A stretch of 64,000 nucleotides of DNA, taken from positions 124,001 to 188,000 of the forward strand of contig NZ_JAFREP010000020.1 in the NCBI RefSeq assembly GCF_017377855.1, in the 5' to 3' direction. This document shows, piece after piece, positions 1 to 9,050 of this stretch. The position numbers were made by a program, and so were the translations under genes. Positions within the stretch are counted from its first letter, which is position 1. Every line of letters begins with the position of its first letter. This DNA is from Acanthopleuribacter pedis. Its GTDB lineage: Bacteria; Acidobacteriota; Holophagae; Acanthopleuribacterales; Acanthopleuribacteraceae. The notes beneath the pieces were generated by a model. The model had not been told where the DNA came from and did not search any database. It saw only the letters and a program-made list of their open reading frames with translations.

Positions 1-566
1 GCGTAGAGGAAAAAGTCGTCGTCAAACAAACCCTCGGCGGTACGGCAGTATTCCAACGCGCTGCGCCGATAAAAGGCGGCACAACCGTCGGGCCACAAGG
101 CCTCGTCGCTCCCATCGTATTGGCCGCGGTCGACCTGGCCGGTCCCGCGACCGCGGTTTTGGCCGTCGCGGTAAATCAGATGGCCGACCTTGTCGATATG
201 GGTGCGATCCGCGCGCAGAATTTTACAGGCGACCATGCCGACGCGCGCGTCTTCAAACAAAGGCAAGGCCTCCGCCAGCCAAGTCGGCTCGGGCTCCGCG
301 TCGTTGTTGAGCAGCACCACCACGTCGCCGCTCGCGACGCGATATCCCGCATTGTTCCCGCCGCTAAATCCAGTATTCTCAGCCAGAAAGACCGCTCTCA
401 AGCCAGGAATTTCCTGCTGTTGTAGCCATGCCTGGGAACCGTCTTCACTGGCATTGTCGACCACAATGATTTCATCGGCGGGCCGGGTTTGGCGTTGCAG
501 CGCGGCGAGACAGGACGGCAACAGATGCAAGCCGTTCCAGTTGACCACAATCACGGAAACACGCAC
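1..566 (-). CDS. Family 2 glycosyltransferase, C-terminus cut by window edge
   Basis: Translating the minus strand from a GTG at 566 gives an uninterrupted reading frame to the window edge. It opens with a GT-A fold N-terminus (RVSVIVVNWNG), followed by the nucleotide-sugar motif IIVVDNASEDGS and the acceptor-side signature LLNNDAEPEP. This is typical of rhamnosyltransferase-like GT2 enzymes that add sugars to cell-surface polysaccharides at the inner face of the membrane. About 188 residues are visible and the C-terminal part lies outside. The GTG start sits 6 bases after the stop codon of the upstream glycosyltransferase gene, so the two are probably cotranscribed. Donor and acceptor cannot be told from the sequence. 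Confidence 0.82.
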   Translation of the reverse strand, partial: MRVSVIVVNWNGLHLLPSCLAALQRQTRPADEIIVVDNASEDGSQAWLQQQEIPGLRAVFLAENTGFSGGNNAGYRVASGDVVVLLNNDAEPEPTWLAEALPLFEDARVGMVACKILRADRTHIDKVGHLIYRDGQNRGRGTGQVDRGQYDGSDEALWPDGCAAFYRRSALEYCRTAEGLFDDDFFLY

Positions 567-572
567 CGGCGT

Positions 573-1247
573 TTACCCCAAAAACCGTTTGCGGGCGAGG
601 AAAAGCAGGTTGCGAATTCCGTCACGGTAAGGCTGCAATTTGATTTCGCCTTTGCGCGCGGAATACTTGATGTGCTCCTCTTTGAAACGCACCTCTGGAT
701 TGCGAATGACCTCGATTTTGATCTCCTCGCTAAACGCCATCCCGGGTGAGGTGAGGTTAATTTTCTCGAGGATGTTGCGGCGGAAGACCCACATACCGGA
801 CTGACTGTCCTCAATCGGGAAGCGGAACAAAAGCGCCATGGCAAAGGAAAGAATTTTGTTGCCGATCCAGTGTTTGAAACTCATGGATTCCTGGTTGAGG
901 ATGGGGAAACGGCAGGCGCTCAGGAAATCAACCTCGTAATCGAGAAACACGTCGAGCAATCTACCCAAATCGTGGATCGGGTAGCTGTGGTCGCCGTCGA
1001 GGGTGCAGATAATATCGGTTTTGGCGTGTTTGAAACCACGCATGTAGGCGCGGCCGTAACCACGCAAATCTTCGCTAACGACGAATGCACCCAATTCGCG
1101 GGCGACGTCGGCGGTTCGGTCGGTCGATCCGTTGTCCACCACAATGACCTCGTCAACCCATTCAGGGGCCGCGCCGAGCACGGCGCGAATGCCGTCCTCT
1201 TCGTTGAGGCAAGGGATCACCACGGTGACCGATAGTCCTTTGTACAT
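573..1247 (-). CDS. Family 2 glycosyltransferase (dolichyl-phosphate mannose synthase-like)
   Basis: The 224-residue product starts MYKGLSVTVVIPCLNEE and carries the GT-A hallmarks VDEVIVVDNGSTDRT (about residues 31-45) and the metal-binding DGDHS near residue 84. It has no C-terminal membrane helices, so it resembles soluble DPM1/ArnC-type transferases that pass a sugar from a nucleotide to a polyprenyl-phosphate carrier. I chose the ATG at 1247 over the upstream in-frame ATGs because AAGGA lies about 9 bases before it and the extra N-terminus is not glycosyltransferase-like. It precedes the partial glycosyltransferase in the same direction. The specific sugar is unknown. Confidence 0.85.
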   Translation of the reverse strand: MYKGLSVTVVIPCLNEEDGIRAVLGAAPEWVDEVIVVDNGSTDRTADVARELGAFVVSEDLRGYGRAYMRGFKHAKTDIICTLDGDHSYPIHDLGRLLDVFLDYEVDFLSACRFPILNQESMSFKHWIGNKILSFAMALLFRFPIEDSQSGMWVFRRNILEKINLTSPGMAFSEEIKIEVIRNPEVRFKEEHIKYSARKGEIKLQPYRDGIRNLLFLARKRFLG

Positions 1248-1408
1248 AGAATTGTGTCCTTCAACAAACAATAAAACGAGAAAGAAAGGAGCAATAACTG
1301 AGCCAATCATGCATCGCCGACGCATCATACCAAAGCGCACCGCCCGCCGCGCAATAATAATGATCGACACCCACCTGTCTCAACAGCCAGAGACCAGCCC
1401 ACGACGCT

Positions 1409-2371
1409 TCAACCCTTGCGCGCGTGAATGGTGGTCATGCTCCCGGCACCGCACAACGCGGCCAAGGCTTCCCACGGCGCCGCGGCCCAGGTAAGCGCCA
1501 AGTAGAGCAACACAGGGAGGCCGCCGCCGCGACGGTTGATCAACCGCCAGGTGGGTTCGCCTTGGCGGAACAGCGAAGAAGACGCCGCCGGTGGGCCGTC
1601 ACGCAAGGACCAGGTCGACCACCGGTCCAAGGTGAACCCCACTTCTTCCAACAACCGCAACAAAGCCTTGGGTTCGAACAAACACAGGTGGCGCGGAATC
1701 TCCAGGCCTTTCCAGTGTTTGCCGAACAGGCGGCCTTGCCAGCTATGGCGGTTGGGGACGCGCAACAAGATGCTGCCGCCGGGTTTGAGCGCGCCGTGGA
1801 TTTTGGTCAACAGACCACGCGGGGAACGCACGTGTTCCAACAGGTGGAACAAACAAACGGCGTCAAAGCCCTCGCGATCCGGTGACCAATCGTCCACATC
1901 CCCCTGGCTAACCTTGAGCCCAAAGGTGTAGCGCGCAAACGCGACCGCGCGGGGATCACTCTCCAAACCTTCAACTTGGTAACCGGCCGCGGCGATGAGC
2001 GCGAGCCAATCGCCGCGGCTACAACCCAAGTCAATGAGTTTGGCGCCGGGCGCGAGGTTCAGGCGGGCGATCCAACCCATTAAATCGGCTTTGAGCATGG
2101 CTTGAATGTAAACCTGTTGGGCACGTGCCATCAGGCTTGATTCACCGGTTTGCTCTTGCCAGTATCCCGACGGGTAGAAATCGTTGATCTCGGCCCGCGA
2201 GGGCAGCGGCCAAACAAAGTCGGACCGGCAGCGACGACAGCGGTAAAGATCGACCTCGGCCTCGGTCACCCGATAAAAGGTGTCGCCGAACCGTCCCTCG
2301 TGCTCACCGGGCCCACCACACACCAAACAGGTCGCCTGTTCAGGTGCGGCGACAGGGGCCTGTATGGTCAT
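1409..2371 (-). CDS. Zinc-ribbon class I SAM-dependent methyltransferase
   Basis: A 320-residue protein. An N-terminal zinc ribbon is seen as two Cys pairs (C15/C18 and C45/C48), followed by a Rossmann methyltransferase with the SAM-binding loop LIDLGCSRGDW near residues 112-122 and the LFHLLEHV post-motif. This domain pair is common in methyltransferases that modify sugars or lipids in surface-polysaccharide clusters, which fits the two glycosyltransferase genes downstream. Its start codon overlaps the stop of the RNase R gene by four bases (ATGA at 2368-2371), so it is translationally coupled to it. The substrate is unknown. The C-terminus contains a hydrophobic stretch (LLYLALTWAAAPW) that could touch the membrane. 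Confidence 0.8.
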   Translation of the reverse strand: MTIQAPVAAPEQATCLVCGGPGEHEGRFGDTFYRVTEAEVDLYRCRRCRSDFVWPLPSRAEINDFYPSGYWQEQTGESSLMARAQQVYIQAMLKADLMGWIARLNLAPGAKLIDLGCSRGDWLALIAAAGYQVEGLESDPRAVAFARYTFGLKVSQGDVDDWSPDREGFDAVCLFHLLEHVRSPRGLLTKIHGALKPGGSILLRVPNRHSWQGRLFGKHWKGLEIPRHLCLFEPKALLRLLEEVGFTLDRWSTWSLRDGPPAASSSLFRQGEPTWRLINRRGGGLPVLLYLALTWAAAPWEALAALCGAGSMTTIHARKG

Positions 2372-4752
2372 TTCTGTTTCCCTTTACCGCCCTTGCGACC
2401 ACCCTTTTTGCCCTTGTTGCTTTTGGCCCACAGTTTCCCGGGCGAGCTCTTGCGGGACGGCCCCTTTTTGCGCGGACCGCGACCTTCCTCACGCGCACCG
2501 TCTTGGCCTCTGCCGCCGTCGCGGCTACCGCGCGGCGCGCGCTCAGCCGACTTGGCGGAACGGCGCGGCCGGTTGGAGACACGGGTCGCGGAAGGTCCCA
2601 TTTCAAGCTTTTCCCAACGGGACATGCTCGGCTCAAAATCGATTTTGCGGGTGATGTAATCCACGCGCAGTAAACGAACCTTAAGCGGATCGCCGGCCTT
2701 AAACTGCCGTCCATTGCGCGCGCCGACCAGCGCCAGAATTTCGGGCACGAATTCATATTCGCCGCCGGGTAAGGTCTCGACATGGACCAGGCCGGAGACA
2801 GGTAGGTCGTTGAGCCGCACAAACAAACCAAAGGATTTGACGTCGTCGATCACGCCTTCCATTTCGTCGCCGACATGTTCCTTGAGGTAACGCAACATTT
2901 TAAGCTGCACAAAGGTCTGTTCGGCACGTGCCGAGGCACGTTCGCGCTTGGAGATCTGCTTGCAAACGGCCTCCAGCTGTTCATCGTCGAAATGCTCGGG
3001 CAACACCCGTTCCCTGCCACCGGCCAAAACGGCGGTCAGGCGGCGGTGAATGATCAGATCGGCATAACGTCGAATCGGACTGGTGAAATGGGCGTAATAT
3101 TCAGAGGCGAGGCCGAAGTGGCCGCGGTTCTCGATGTTGTATTCCGCCATTTTCATCGCCTTGAGCACCTGGGTCTGCATGACTTGGGCGTTTTCATGGC
3201 TTTTCAATTGCGCCAACACGGTATTGATGGCCCGCGCCGGATCATCGGCCAGAAAATGCGGCACGTCAACGCCGTGGGCCGAAAGCAACGCGGCCAAACG
3301 CTCGAGCCGCTCCTCGTCCGGTTGGTCGTGAATGCGGTAGGGCACGGTAATCCCCAAACCACTCATCTCCTCGGCGACACACTCGTTGGCCAAAACCATA
3401 AAGGCCTCGATCATGTGGTTGGCGGCGGTTTGGTGTTTTTCCTGAACCCGTTTCATCAACAGATCCTTGCCCAATTCCATGCGAACCTCGCCCATGTCGA
3501 GGTTGAAGCCGCCGCGTTTAATGCGCTCGCGGCGCATCTTTTGCGACAGCGAAATCGCCAGGTCCAAGCTGGGCACCACCTCTTCATAGCCGGCGCGCAT
3601 GTTGGCGTCACCCTGGACGGAAACCGCATCAACAATCTCGTAAGTCAGGCGATAACTGCTGCAAATTAAGCCTTTGCAGAGTTCCCAATCCTTAACCACG
3701 CCGTCTTGATCAAGCCGCACCACGCAAGACAAGGTATAACGCGGCACGTTGGGTTTCAGCGAACACAACTCGTTCGACAGAATTTGCGGCAACATGGGAA
3801 TCGCCTTGTGCGGCAGGTAGGTACTGTTGCCCCGTGCCCGCGCCCACAGGTCGAGCGGACTGTCCTCTTCAACGAAATGCGACACATCCGCGATGTGAAT
3901 GCCGACCTCAATGTCACCTTGCCCGAGTTGTTTGAAGTGCAGGGCGTCGTCAAAGTCACGCGCGGTGGCACCGTCGACGGTAAACACCATTTCGTCACGA
4001 AAATCGCGCCGATCACCCAGCTCAAATTCGTAGGCGGGGTTAAAATCTGCAACCTGCTCCATGACGCGGGGATCAAAGCTGCCGGGAATCTCGTTTTCCG
4101 CCAACACAATCGCCTCGTCGACGACCGGGTCCTCGTAGGAACCGAGCACGCTGTCGAATTCAAACAAACCCCGTTCGTCACGCTTAAAGGTGGCGATTAA
4201 TCCAGGCGTCACCTTCTCGGGTTCGCCCACCAATCGGTCGGGGTCGAGGTTGTAATCACTGAACGGGGTAAACACGATTTTCCCGGCAATCGGCTGATAG
4301 ATGCCCACCAAAACGGAAACCCCGTAACTTTCAACGCCGATAATCTCGGCGCGCACCCGGCCGTAGGCATCGCCGCGCCGCTTGCGCGCCCGCACAATGT
4401 CGCCGTGCAGGGCACCGTTGAGGTCTTCCTCCTGAATCATCCAGTCGCGGCCCTTCTCGACGGCGACAAAACCGTAACCGGCGTTGGCAATGGACAAGCG
4501 CCCAACGGTTTCGTCGCGCGCGCGGGTTTTCTCGCGTTTAACGGCACGAGCACTTTCTTTTCCATTGGGAACCCAATAGAAGGAGCCGTTTTTAACCACC
4601 TTGCCCTCTTTCATCATTTCCCTGAGGATTTGGCGGATAAACTGGCGGTCGTTGGGCGGTAAGCCCAATGCTTTCAAAATGTTTTTCAGCTTAATCGGAT
4701 CTTCTTGACGTCCGAGATACTGAAGGATCTGTGTTTCAAATTCTATTTTCAT
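2368..4752 (-). CDS. rnr: Ribonuclease R (3'-5' exoribonuclease)
   Basis: 794 residues with the complete RNase II/R layout: an N-terminal winged-helix region (about 1-65), cold-shock-like domains (about 80-230), the RNB catalytic domain beginning at TVDGATARDFDDA (258-270, with the metal-binding aspartates), an S1 RNA-binding domain in the C-terminal third (EGVIDDVKSFGLFVRL), and a very basic Lys/Arg/Gly tail. RNase R degrades structured RNA processively from the 3' end, helping in rRNA quality control and mRNA turnover. The tail and helix-turn-helix domain distinguish it from RNase II. The ATG at 4752 has only a weak AGG upstream. The methyltransferase gene overlaps its 3' end by four bases. 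Confidence 0.95.
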   Translation of the reverse strand: MKIEFETQILQYLGRQEDPIKLKNILKALGLPPNDRQFIRQILREMMKEGKVVKNGSFYWVPNGKESARAVKREKTRARDETVGRLSIANAGYGFVAVEKGRDWMIQEEDLNGALHGDIVRARKRRGDAYGRVRAEIIGVESYGVSVLVGIYQPIAGKIVFTPFSDYNLDPDRLVGEPEKVTPGLIATFKRDERGLFEFDSVLGSYEDPVVDEAIVLAENEIPGSFDPRVMEQVADFNPAYEFELGDRRDFRDEMVFTVDGATARDFDDALHFKQLGQGDIEVGIHIADVSHFVEEDSPLDLWARARGNSTYLPHKAIPMLPQILSNELCSLKPNVPRYTLSCVVRLDQDGVVKDWELCKGLICSSYRLTYEIVDAVSVQGDANMRAGYEEVVPSLDLAISLSQKMRRERIKRGGFNLDMGEVRMELGKDLLMKRVQEKHQTAANHMIEAFMVLANECVAEEMSGLGITVPYRIHDQPDEERLERLAALLSAHGVDVPHFLADDPARAINTVLAQLKSHENAQVMQTQVLKAMKMAEYNIENRGHFGLASEYYAHFTSPIRRYADLIIHRRLTAVLAGGRERVLPEHFDDEQLEAVCKQISKRERASARAEQTFVQLKMLRYLKEHVGDEMEGVIDDVKSFGLFVRLNDLPVSGLVHVETLPGGEYEFVPEILALVGARNGRQFKAGDPLKVRLLRVDYITRKIDFEPSMSRWEKLEMGPSATRVSNRPRRSAKSAERAPRGSRDGGRGQDGAREEGRGPRKKGPSRKSSPGKLWAKSNKGKKGGRKGGKGKQK

Positions 4753-5435
4753 ATGACAATGTACCTAATTATTCGGGCCGCACAACAAGGCGGCGTGAGC
4801 GCGTTGGTTAGAAAATCGCGCTGTTCTCTGAAATTCATGCAACGCGGCGGTGACGTGCATGGGCTTTCTAAACATTAACCTACCGAAAAAACGCATCACC
4901 GCTTTGGGGTGACGCCACCAAATAACATCGTTTTTCGGGGTGTGAACCCGACCCGTTTCGTTCCGGGTCGGCTGGAAAAAGACCAACATACGGTTGGTCT
5001 TTGGCGTGGGAAAACCGTTCGAGGCAAAAGCAGGTGCCCATGGTGGCGAATCCTGATTGAGACGTGCCTCGCGGCTTGAATCATCCGAGGTCGCGGTCGC
5101 CTTCACCAAGTGCTGCTTGGATGATGGTTTCATAGGCAACCTAAAACCGGCGCACTTCAGGTTCGTGCCCGACCGGTGCGGTAAACAACAATCATGATCG
5201 TATCGATCCTTTTTCAACAACGTCACAACGGAACCGGTCCGTCGACGCCCACATTTCTCATCAACATTCTTCAATCCATCGCCGCCAAGCGAACGCGGAT
5301 GAGAAATGCGGGCACCCACATTGTACGGAGCCAAGGTGTAAATAGCTACCAAAAAAGGCCGATCCCCGCAAAATAGCAAGCATCGGCCCAGGAAAACAAT
5401 GAGCGGTCAGCAGCAGACGACGCCGCTTCTTAGGT
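4753..5435. other. Intergenic region with no convincing gene
   Basis: This 680-base gap lies between rnr and the coiled-coil protein gene, both on the minus strand. A minus-strand frame starting at an ATG at 5133 stays open for 122 codons to 4765, but it has no good ribosome binding site, no recognisable domain and an Arg/Pro/Asn-rich composition like non-coding frames here. I treat it as probably non-coding. A short inverted repeat (GGCCGAT...ATCGGCC, about 5363-5394) sits just downstream of the 5436 gene and may terminate its transcript. Confidence 0.5.
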
Positions 5436-6209
5436 TTAATTCTTATCACCCATCTTTTTGTTGATGCGTTTGTAGTTTTTGACGCCGGCCTTGCGGGCTT
5501 GGGTGTCTACCTCACGCTTCTGTTTGGCGACTTCTTCCAGCTCGGCTTCAACCTTTTGCAACTCGGCACGCGCCCGCTCACCTTGCTCGTAAAGGTTGGT
5601 GGGGCCGTCGGCAAAGGCGGTGGAATCGTAAGCGGCAATGTTGCTACGCAATGACTCTGCCCGTTGACGCAGCAAGTTCTCTTTTTTCTCCAGTTCGGCC
5701 ATGGCGCCGGCAAACTCACCGGCTTTTTGTTGACGCACGTTCGCGTTTAAAGTGGTATCGCCGCGCGGTCCGGCAAATTCGGCCTCGGACTGGGTAGGAC
5801 GTGGGTTGTCATCCGAATAATTTTGCAAGGTGTCGCTGCCGATGGTCACGTTTTCTTTCATCGGGTTGTCGCCGGTACGGTTCTTCTGAACGATTTCAGC
5901 GATCTCAGCCATGGTCAACCCCTTCTTGGGCGGGTTGAGTGCCAATTGCTCGGCTTCTTTTCGGGCCTTTTCCTCGGCTTCCAACTTGGCGTGTAACTCG
6001 GCCGTCGCCAGCTTGGATTTCTCGATGTCAACAAGTTTGAGAGGAAGCTGCAGGGTTTCCTTCTTCTCAGTCTGGAAAACGACGTACTGGCCTTTGACCT
6101 CGTAACTTCCGTGAATAATCATTTGTTTGCCGTTTCGCAATACAATGACGTCCGCGTGCAGCGGTACCAAAAAGCAACAAAGCAAAACTGCTGTTTTCAA
6201 ACCGTTCAT
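5436..6209 (-). CDS. Secreted protein with N-terminal beta domain and coiled coils, function unknown
   Basis: 257 residues. It begins with a clear signal peptide (MNGLKTAVLLCCFLVPLHA) and a short beta-rich segment, DVIVLRNGKQMIIHGSYEVKGQ, of the kind seen in small SH3-like periplasmic modules. A Glu/Lys/Ala-rich helix follows (about 65-90), then a polar linker (95-150) and a second long coiled coil (about 160-245) ending in a basic tail. GGAGG sits 7 bases before the ATG. The architecture suggests a periplasmic structural or scaffold protein, but I recognise no family. It is transcribed alone, with a 200-base gap to the upstream MATE gene. Confidence 0.7.
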   Translation of the reverse strand: MNGLKTAVLLCCFLVPLHADVIVLRNGKQMIIHGSYEVKGQYVVFQTEKKETLQLPLKLVDIEKSKLATAELHAKLEAEEKARKEAEQLALNPPKKGLTMAEIAEIVQKNRTGDNPMKENVTIGSDTLQNYSDDNPRPTQSEAEFAGPRGDTTLNANVRQQKAGEFAGAMAELEKKENLLRQRAESLRSNIAAYDSTAFADGPTNLYEQGERARAELQKVEAELEEVAKQKREVDTQARKAGVKNYKRINKKMGDKN

Positions 6210-6403
6210 TTCCCGGCCTCCTCATGCTAGGGCTTCATTCTAAGGGGGTTTCGGCAACATCTCCACCAGATTCACCGTCTTTCTCCACGGAAACCCTCCG
6301 GGGTGTATAAACCATCACCATCGACGGGCGAAAGGCCCCGGCCGTTTAAATTGTTATCGGCGAGACGCGGGGTTTCCTGAGCCCTAGCTCGGAAATCGGC
6401 CGA

Positions 6404-7714
6404 CTATTTCTCGTCGGCCCACCACCAACGACGGCAGGCCCAGGCGAGGGTCAAGGCGCGCAACGCCATAAACCCCGACATCGCCCACCAAAGTGCTTCC
6501 TCGTTTCGGCCGAAAACAATCATCGGCAGGAACGGCAAAAACCCTAGAACCAAAGAGATCAGCATGCCGTTGCGCAAAATACGCCCCTTGGCAAGCCCGA
6601 TAAAAAAACCGTCGAGAATGTAGGCGAACCCCGACAAACACAACATGCCGATGACGTAGGGCATGTAGCGCCGCCCGGTTTCAATCACGGCCTCGTGATG
6701 GGTTAACGCGGCCAACACCCAATCGCCGGCACCCAAGAGCACGGCGATAAACAGCACAATCGCGCCAATGTTCCAGGCCAAAGCGCTAAGCAAGGCGCGT
6801 TTCACCGCGGGCCGGTCCCCCGCCCCCTGGTATTTACCGGCCAAACTCTCGAGTGCGTAGGCCAAACCATCGATGAAATAAGCCGCGGTGTTTAGCAAGC
6901 GGAAAAGCACGGTGTTGGCGGCCAACAGAACCTGCCCAAAGGAAGAGGAAAGGTTGGTGAACAGGAAAAAGGCGCTAATCAGACAGAAACTACGAACGAA
7001 GATATCGCCCTGGAGCGCCATTAAGGGTCGAAAATCTTCCAGGCGACGCAACCAGCCTAATTGGAACGGTGGGTGATCCCCGAGGCGGCGCCAAACCAAC
7101 AACAAACCCACCGCCACGGCCAGGTACTCGGCACACATCGTCGCCAGCCCCGCGCCGAAGGCACCCCACTTCAGACCGAATATAAAAAGGACGTCGAGCC
7201 CGATATTGGCACCGTACAACACGGAGGAAAACAGCAAAACGGCGCCGACCTGGTGACGGCCCAGCAACCAGCCGACCAACACATAACCGGTCAAGGTGGC
7301 GGGCGCCGACCAGATGCGCGCGTGGAAATAACTGAGCCCGGCCGCCTCGACGGCGGCCTCGCCCTGCATGAGTGCAAACCCGCCCCATCCCAAGGGCACC
7401 TGGAGCAGCACCAAACAACCGCCCAAAACCAGCGCGGTCGCCAGCGAACGGGCCAGGACCTGGGCCGAGCCGGTCAAATCGTCGGCGCCGTAAGCGTGGG
7501 CCGTGAGGGCGGTGGTACTCATGCGCAAAAAACCAAGCGACCAATAGCAATAATCAAAAATGAGGGTGCCCAGTGCGACCCCGGCCAAGGGGGTAACCGC
7601 CTCCAAATGACCCAACAACGCCATGTCGATCAAGCCGGCCAGGGGCACGGTTAAATTGGTCAAAATATTGGGAATCGCTAACTTTAAGAATTCACGCTGG
7701 GTAGGACGAGTCAT
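6404..7714 (-). CDS. MATE family multidrug/toxin exporter (DinF-like)
   Basis: 436 residues with about 12 hydrophobic segments and the MATE N-terminal signature IPNILTNLTVPLAGLIDMALLGHL. MATE proteins exchange Na+ or H+ for cationic drugs or metabolites across the inner membrane. The open frame extends well upstream, but the ATG at 7714 fits the family N-terminus and has GGAG about 8 bases before it, so I take that as the start. DinF-type transporters have this length and spacing. No regulator is adjacent, so the substrate cannot be inferred. Confidence 0.9.
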   Translation of the reverse strand: MTRPTQREFLKLAIPNILTNLTVPLAGLIDMALLGHLEAVTPLAGVALGTLIFDYCYWSLGFLRMSTTALTAHAYGADDLTGSAQVLARSLATALVLGGCLVLLQVPLGWGGFALMQGEAAVEAAGLSYFHARIWSAPATLTGYVLVGWLLGRHQVGAVLLFSSVLYGANIGLDVLFIFGLKWGAFGAGLATMCAEYLAVAVGLLLVWRRLGDHPPFQLGWLRRLEDFRPLMALQGDIFVRSFCLISAFFLFTNLSSSFGQVLLAANTVLFRLLNTAAYFIDGLAYALESLAGKYQGAGDRPAVKRALLSALAWNIGAIVLFIAVLLGAGDWVLAALTHHEAVIETGRRYMPYVIGMLCLSGFAYILDGFFIGLAKGRILRNGMLISLVLGFLPFLPMIVFGRNEEALWWAMSGFMALRALTLAWACRRWWWADEK

Positions 7715-8461
7715 GGGACGGGTCTCCGAGATGCAAGATCGCCCGCCACCATAACACAAGGCTGCACGGTTATGCCTGCATCGCAAGGTCGGGGGTAACC
7801 GGTGCCCGGATGACCCATGGCGGGAACCGGGCGGAATTCGCTGAAAATTTGACACAAAGATTCGGAAGAATCTACAAAACCCGATCTGAGTCAAGCGGGC
7901 CTCACAAACGCCAAAAAAAACCAAACCCATTATTTCAAACAACTTACAAGACATATCTACTTTTGGCACGCGACCTGCTACCAGGGAGGCAGAACAACGA
8001 AGGAGGCCACAGCCTGAAACAAATGATCCGTTCATGCATCCATCATGAATTGAGACAACAGGCTGTTTCTCCAAAGACAGCGCGCGCAATCCCGGTTGCA
8101 TTTCACGGTGAATTAAACCGTACGGGCGTCGCTTTCAAGCACCGCTGACGCCACCCCAACAGGCCCGCACCCCTCGTTGCGTGCGCTCTCCTCAGAACCG
8201 CCGCGGTTCGACCTTGATGCTCACACCCAAGGTTAACCCGCTCAGGTTTCAAAGAATCACCGGCCTTGTCGGGCAACTCCGTGCGACCCAAGGGTAATCC
8301 GCCCTGCCGGCCCGCACGCATGCCGACGACGCATCCATCCACGCGCTTAACCCTTTGACCTAAATTGGGCGATTCTTGGCGATGCACTTGCACAATTGCA
8401 TCCACCCGAATTGCACACTTTAGGTTCAATCGCTTACATAGAATGAATAAAGGAGTTTTTT
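7715..8461. other. Long leader region before the CsbD genes
   Basis: Nearly 750 bases without a firm gene. It contains a sigma-54-like element (7963-7979, listed separately) and then AAGGAGG at about 8000. A 41-codon plus-strand frame, ATG 8023 to stop 8148 (starting MIRSCIHHELRQQ), is the only small ORF of note. Its ATG lies 16 bases from the Shine-Dalgarno, too far for comfort. The rest could be an untranslated leader or a small RNA gene. Confidence 0.4.
7963..7979 (+). promoter_or_regulatory. Candidate sigma-54 (-24/-12) promoter
   Basis: TTGGCACGCGACCTGCT matches the RpoN consensus TGGCACG-N4-TTGCW at all but one core position and keeps the required GG-N10-GC spacing. It reads toward the CsbD/BON genes, whose first ATG is about 480 bases away, so it may drive a long leader, a small RNA or the small frame at 8023. 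Confidence 0.5.
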
Positions 8462-8665
8462 ATGAATTGGGATACTGCACAAGGTAACTGGGAAATTTTT
8501 AAAGGTAAAGCCCGCGCCAAGTGGGGCAAACTCACCGACGACGATCTCGAGACGGCTCGCGGTAAACGCGAGGAATTTGTGGGTCGCATTCGCAAACAAT
8601 ACGGTATAAAAAAAGATGAAGCGGAACAACAGGTAGACAACCTGCTCGCGAGCATGAACGCCTAA
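8462..8665 (+). CDS. CsbD-like stress protein, copy 1
   Basis: A 67-residue acidic/basic helical protein beginning MNWDTAQGNWEIFKGKARAKW with the CsbD family pattern GKLTDDDLE...GKREEFVGRI...YGIKKDEAE. CsbD proteins are small soluble proteins induced in general stress in many bacteria; their molecular role is not settled. AAAGGAG lies 7 bases before the ATG. A near-identical gene follows 69 bases later, so this is a tandem duplication. Both precede a periplasmic BON-domain gene, a pairing consistent with an envelope or osmotic stress response. Confidence 0.9.
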   Translation: MNWDTAQGNWEIFKGKARAKWGKLTDDDLETARGKREEFVGRIRKQYGIKKDEAEQQVDNLLASMNA

Positions 8666-8734
8666 TATCGCAAGGCTAAAACCTTCCGCATTCTCACCTA
8701 TATCTCTTTACAACATAGCTTAAAGGAGGTTTTT

Positions 8735-9001
8735 ATGAATTGGACAATTGCACAAGGCAACTGGGAAATCTTTAAGGGCAAAGCCCGCGCTAAATGGGGC
8801 AAGCTGACCGACGATGATTTCAAAACGGCGCGCGGCAAACGCGAGGAATTCGTGGGCCGCATCCGCAAACGCTACGGCCTTAAGAAGGACGAGGCGGAAC
8901 ACCAAGTAGACCGCCTGCTTTCGAAGATGAGTGCGTCGCACCCAACCTTCGGTAAGGCATTTTACCGTTCTATTTTCCATCGGTCTCACGCCCACTCATA
9001 A
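8735..9001 (+). CDS. CsbD-like stress protein, copy 2 with C-terminal extension
   Basis: An 88-residue product. Residues 1-66 match copy 1 almost position for position (MNWTIAQGNWEIFKGKARAKW...), followed by about 20 extra residues rich in His, Ser and Phe (HPTFGKAFYRSIFHRSHAHS) that look like read-through of formerly non-coding sequence after loss of the original stop. It has an AAAGGAGG Shine-Dalgarno. The duplication is recent enough that nucleotide similarity is obvious, including upstream. The BON-domain gene starts 49 bases downstream. Confidence 0.85.
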   Translation: MNWTIAQGNWEIFKGKARAKWGKLTDDDFKTARGKREEFVGRIRKRYGLKKDEAEHQVDRLLSKMSASHPTFGKAFYRSIFHRSHAHS

Positions 9002-9050
9002 ACCCAGTAACCACCATACAACATCACTCAATCTGTTAGGAGGATTTCCC

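Noticed and set aside
4765..5379. 204-codon minus-strand ORF between rnr and the coiled-coil gene
   Set aside because: No Shine-Dalgarno, composition unlike neighbours, no motif. Not excluded for certain.
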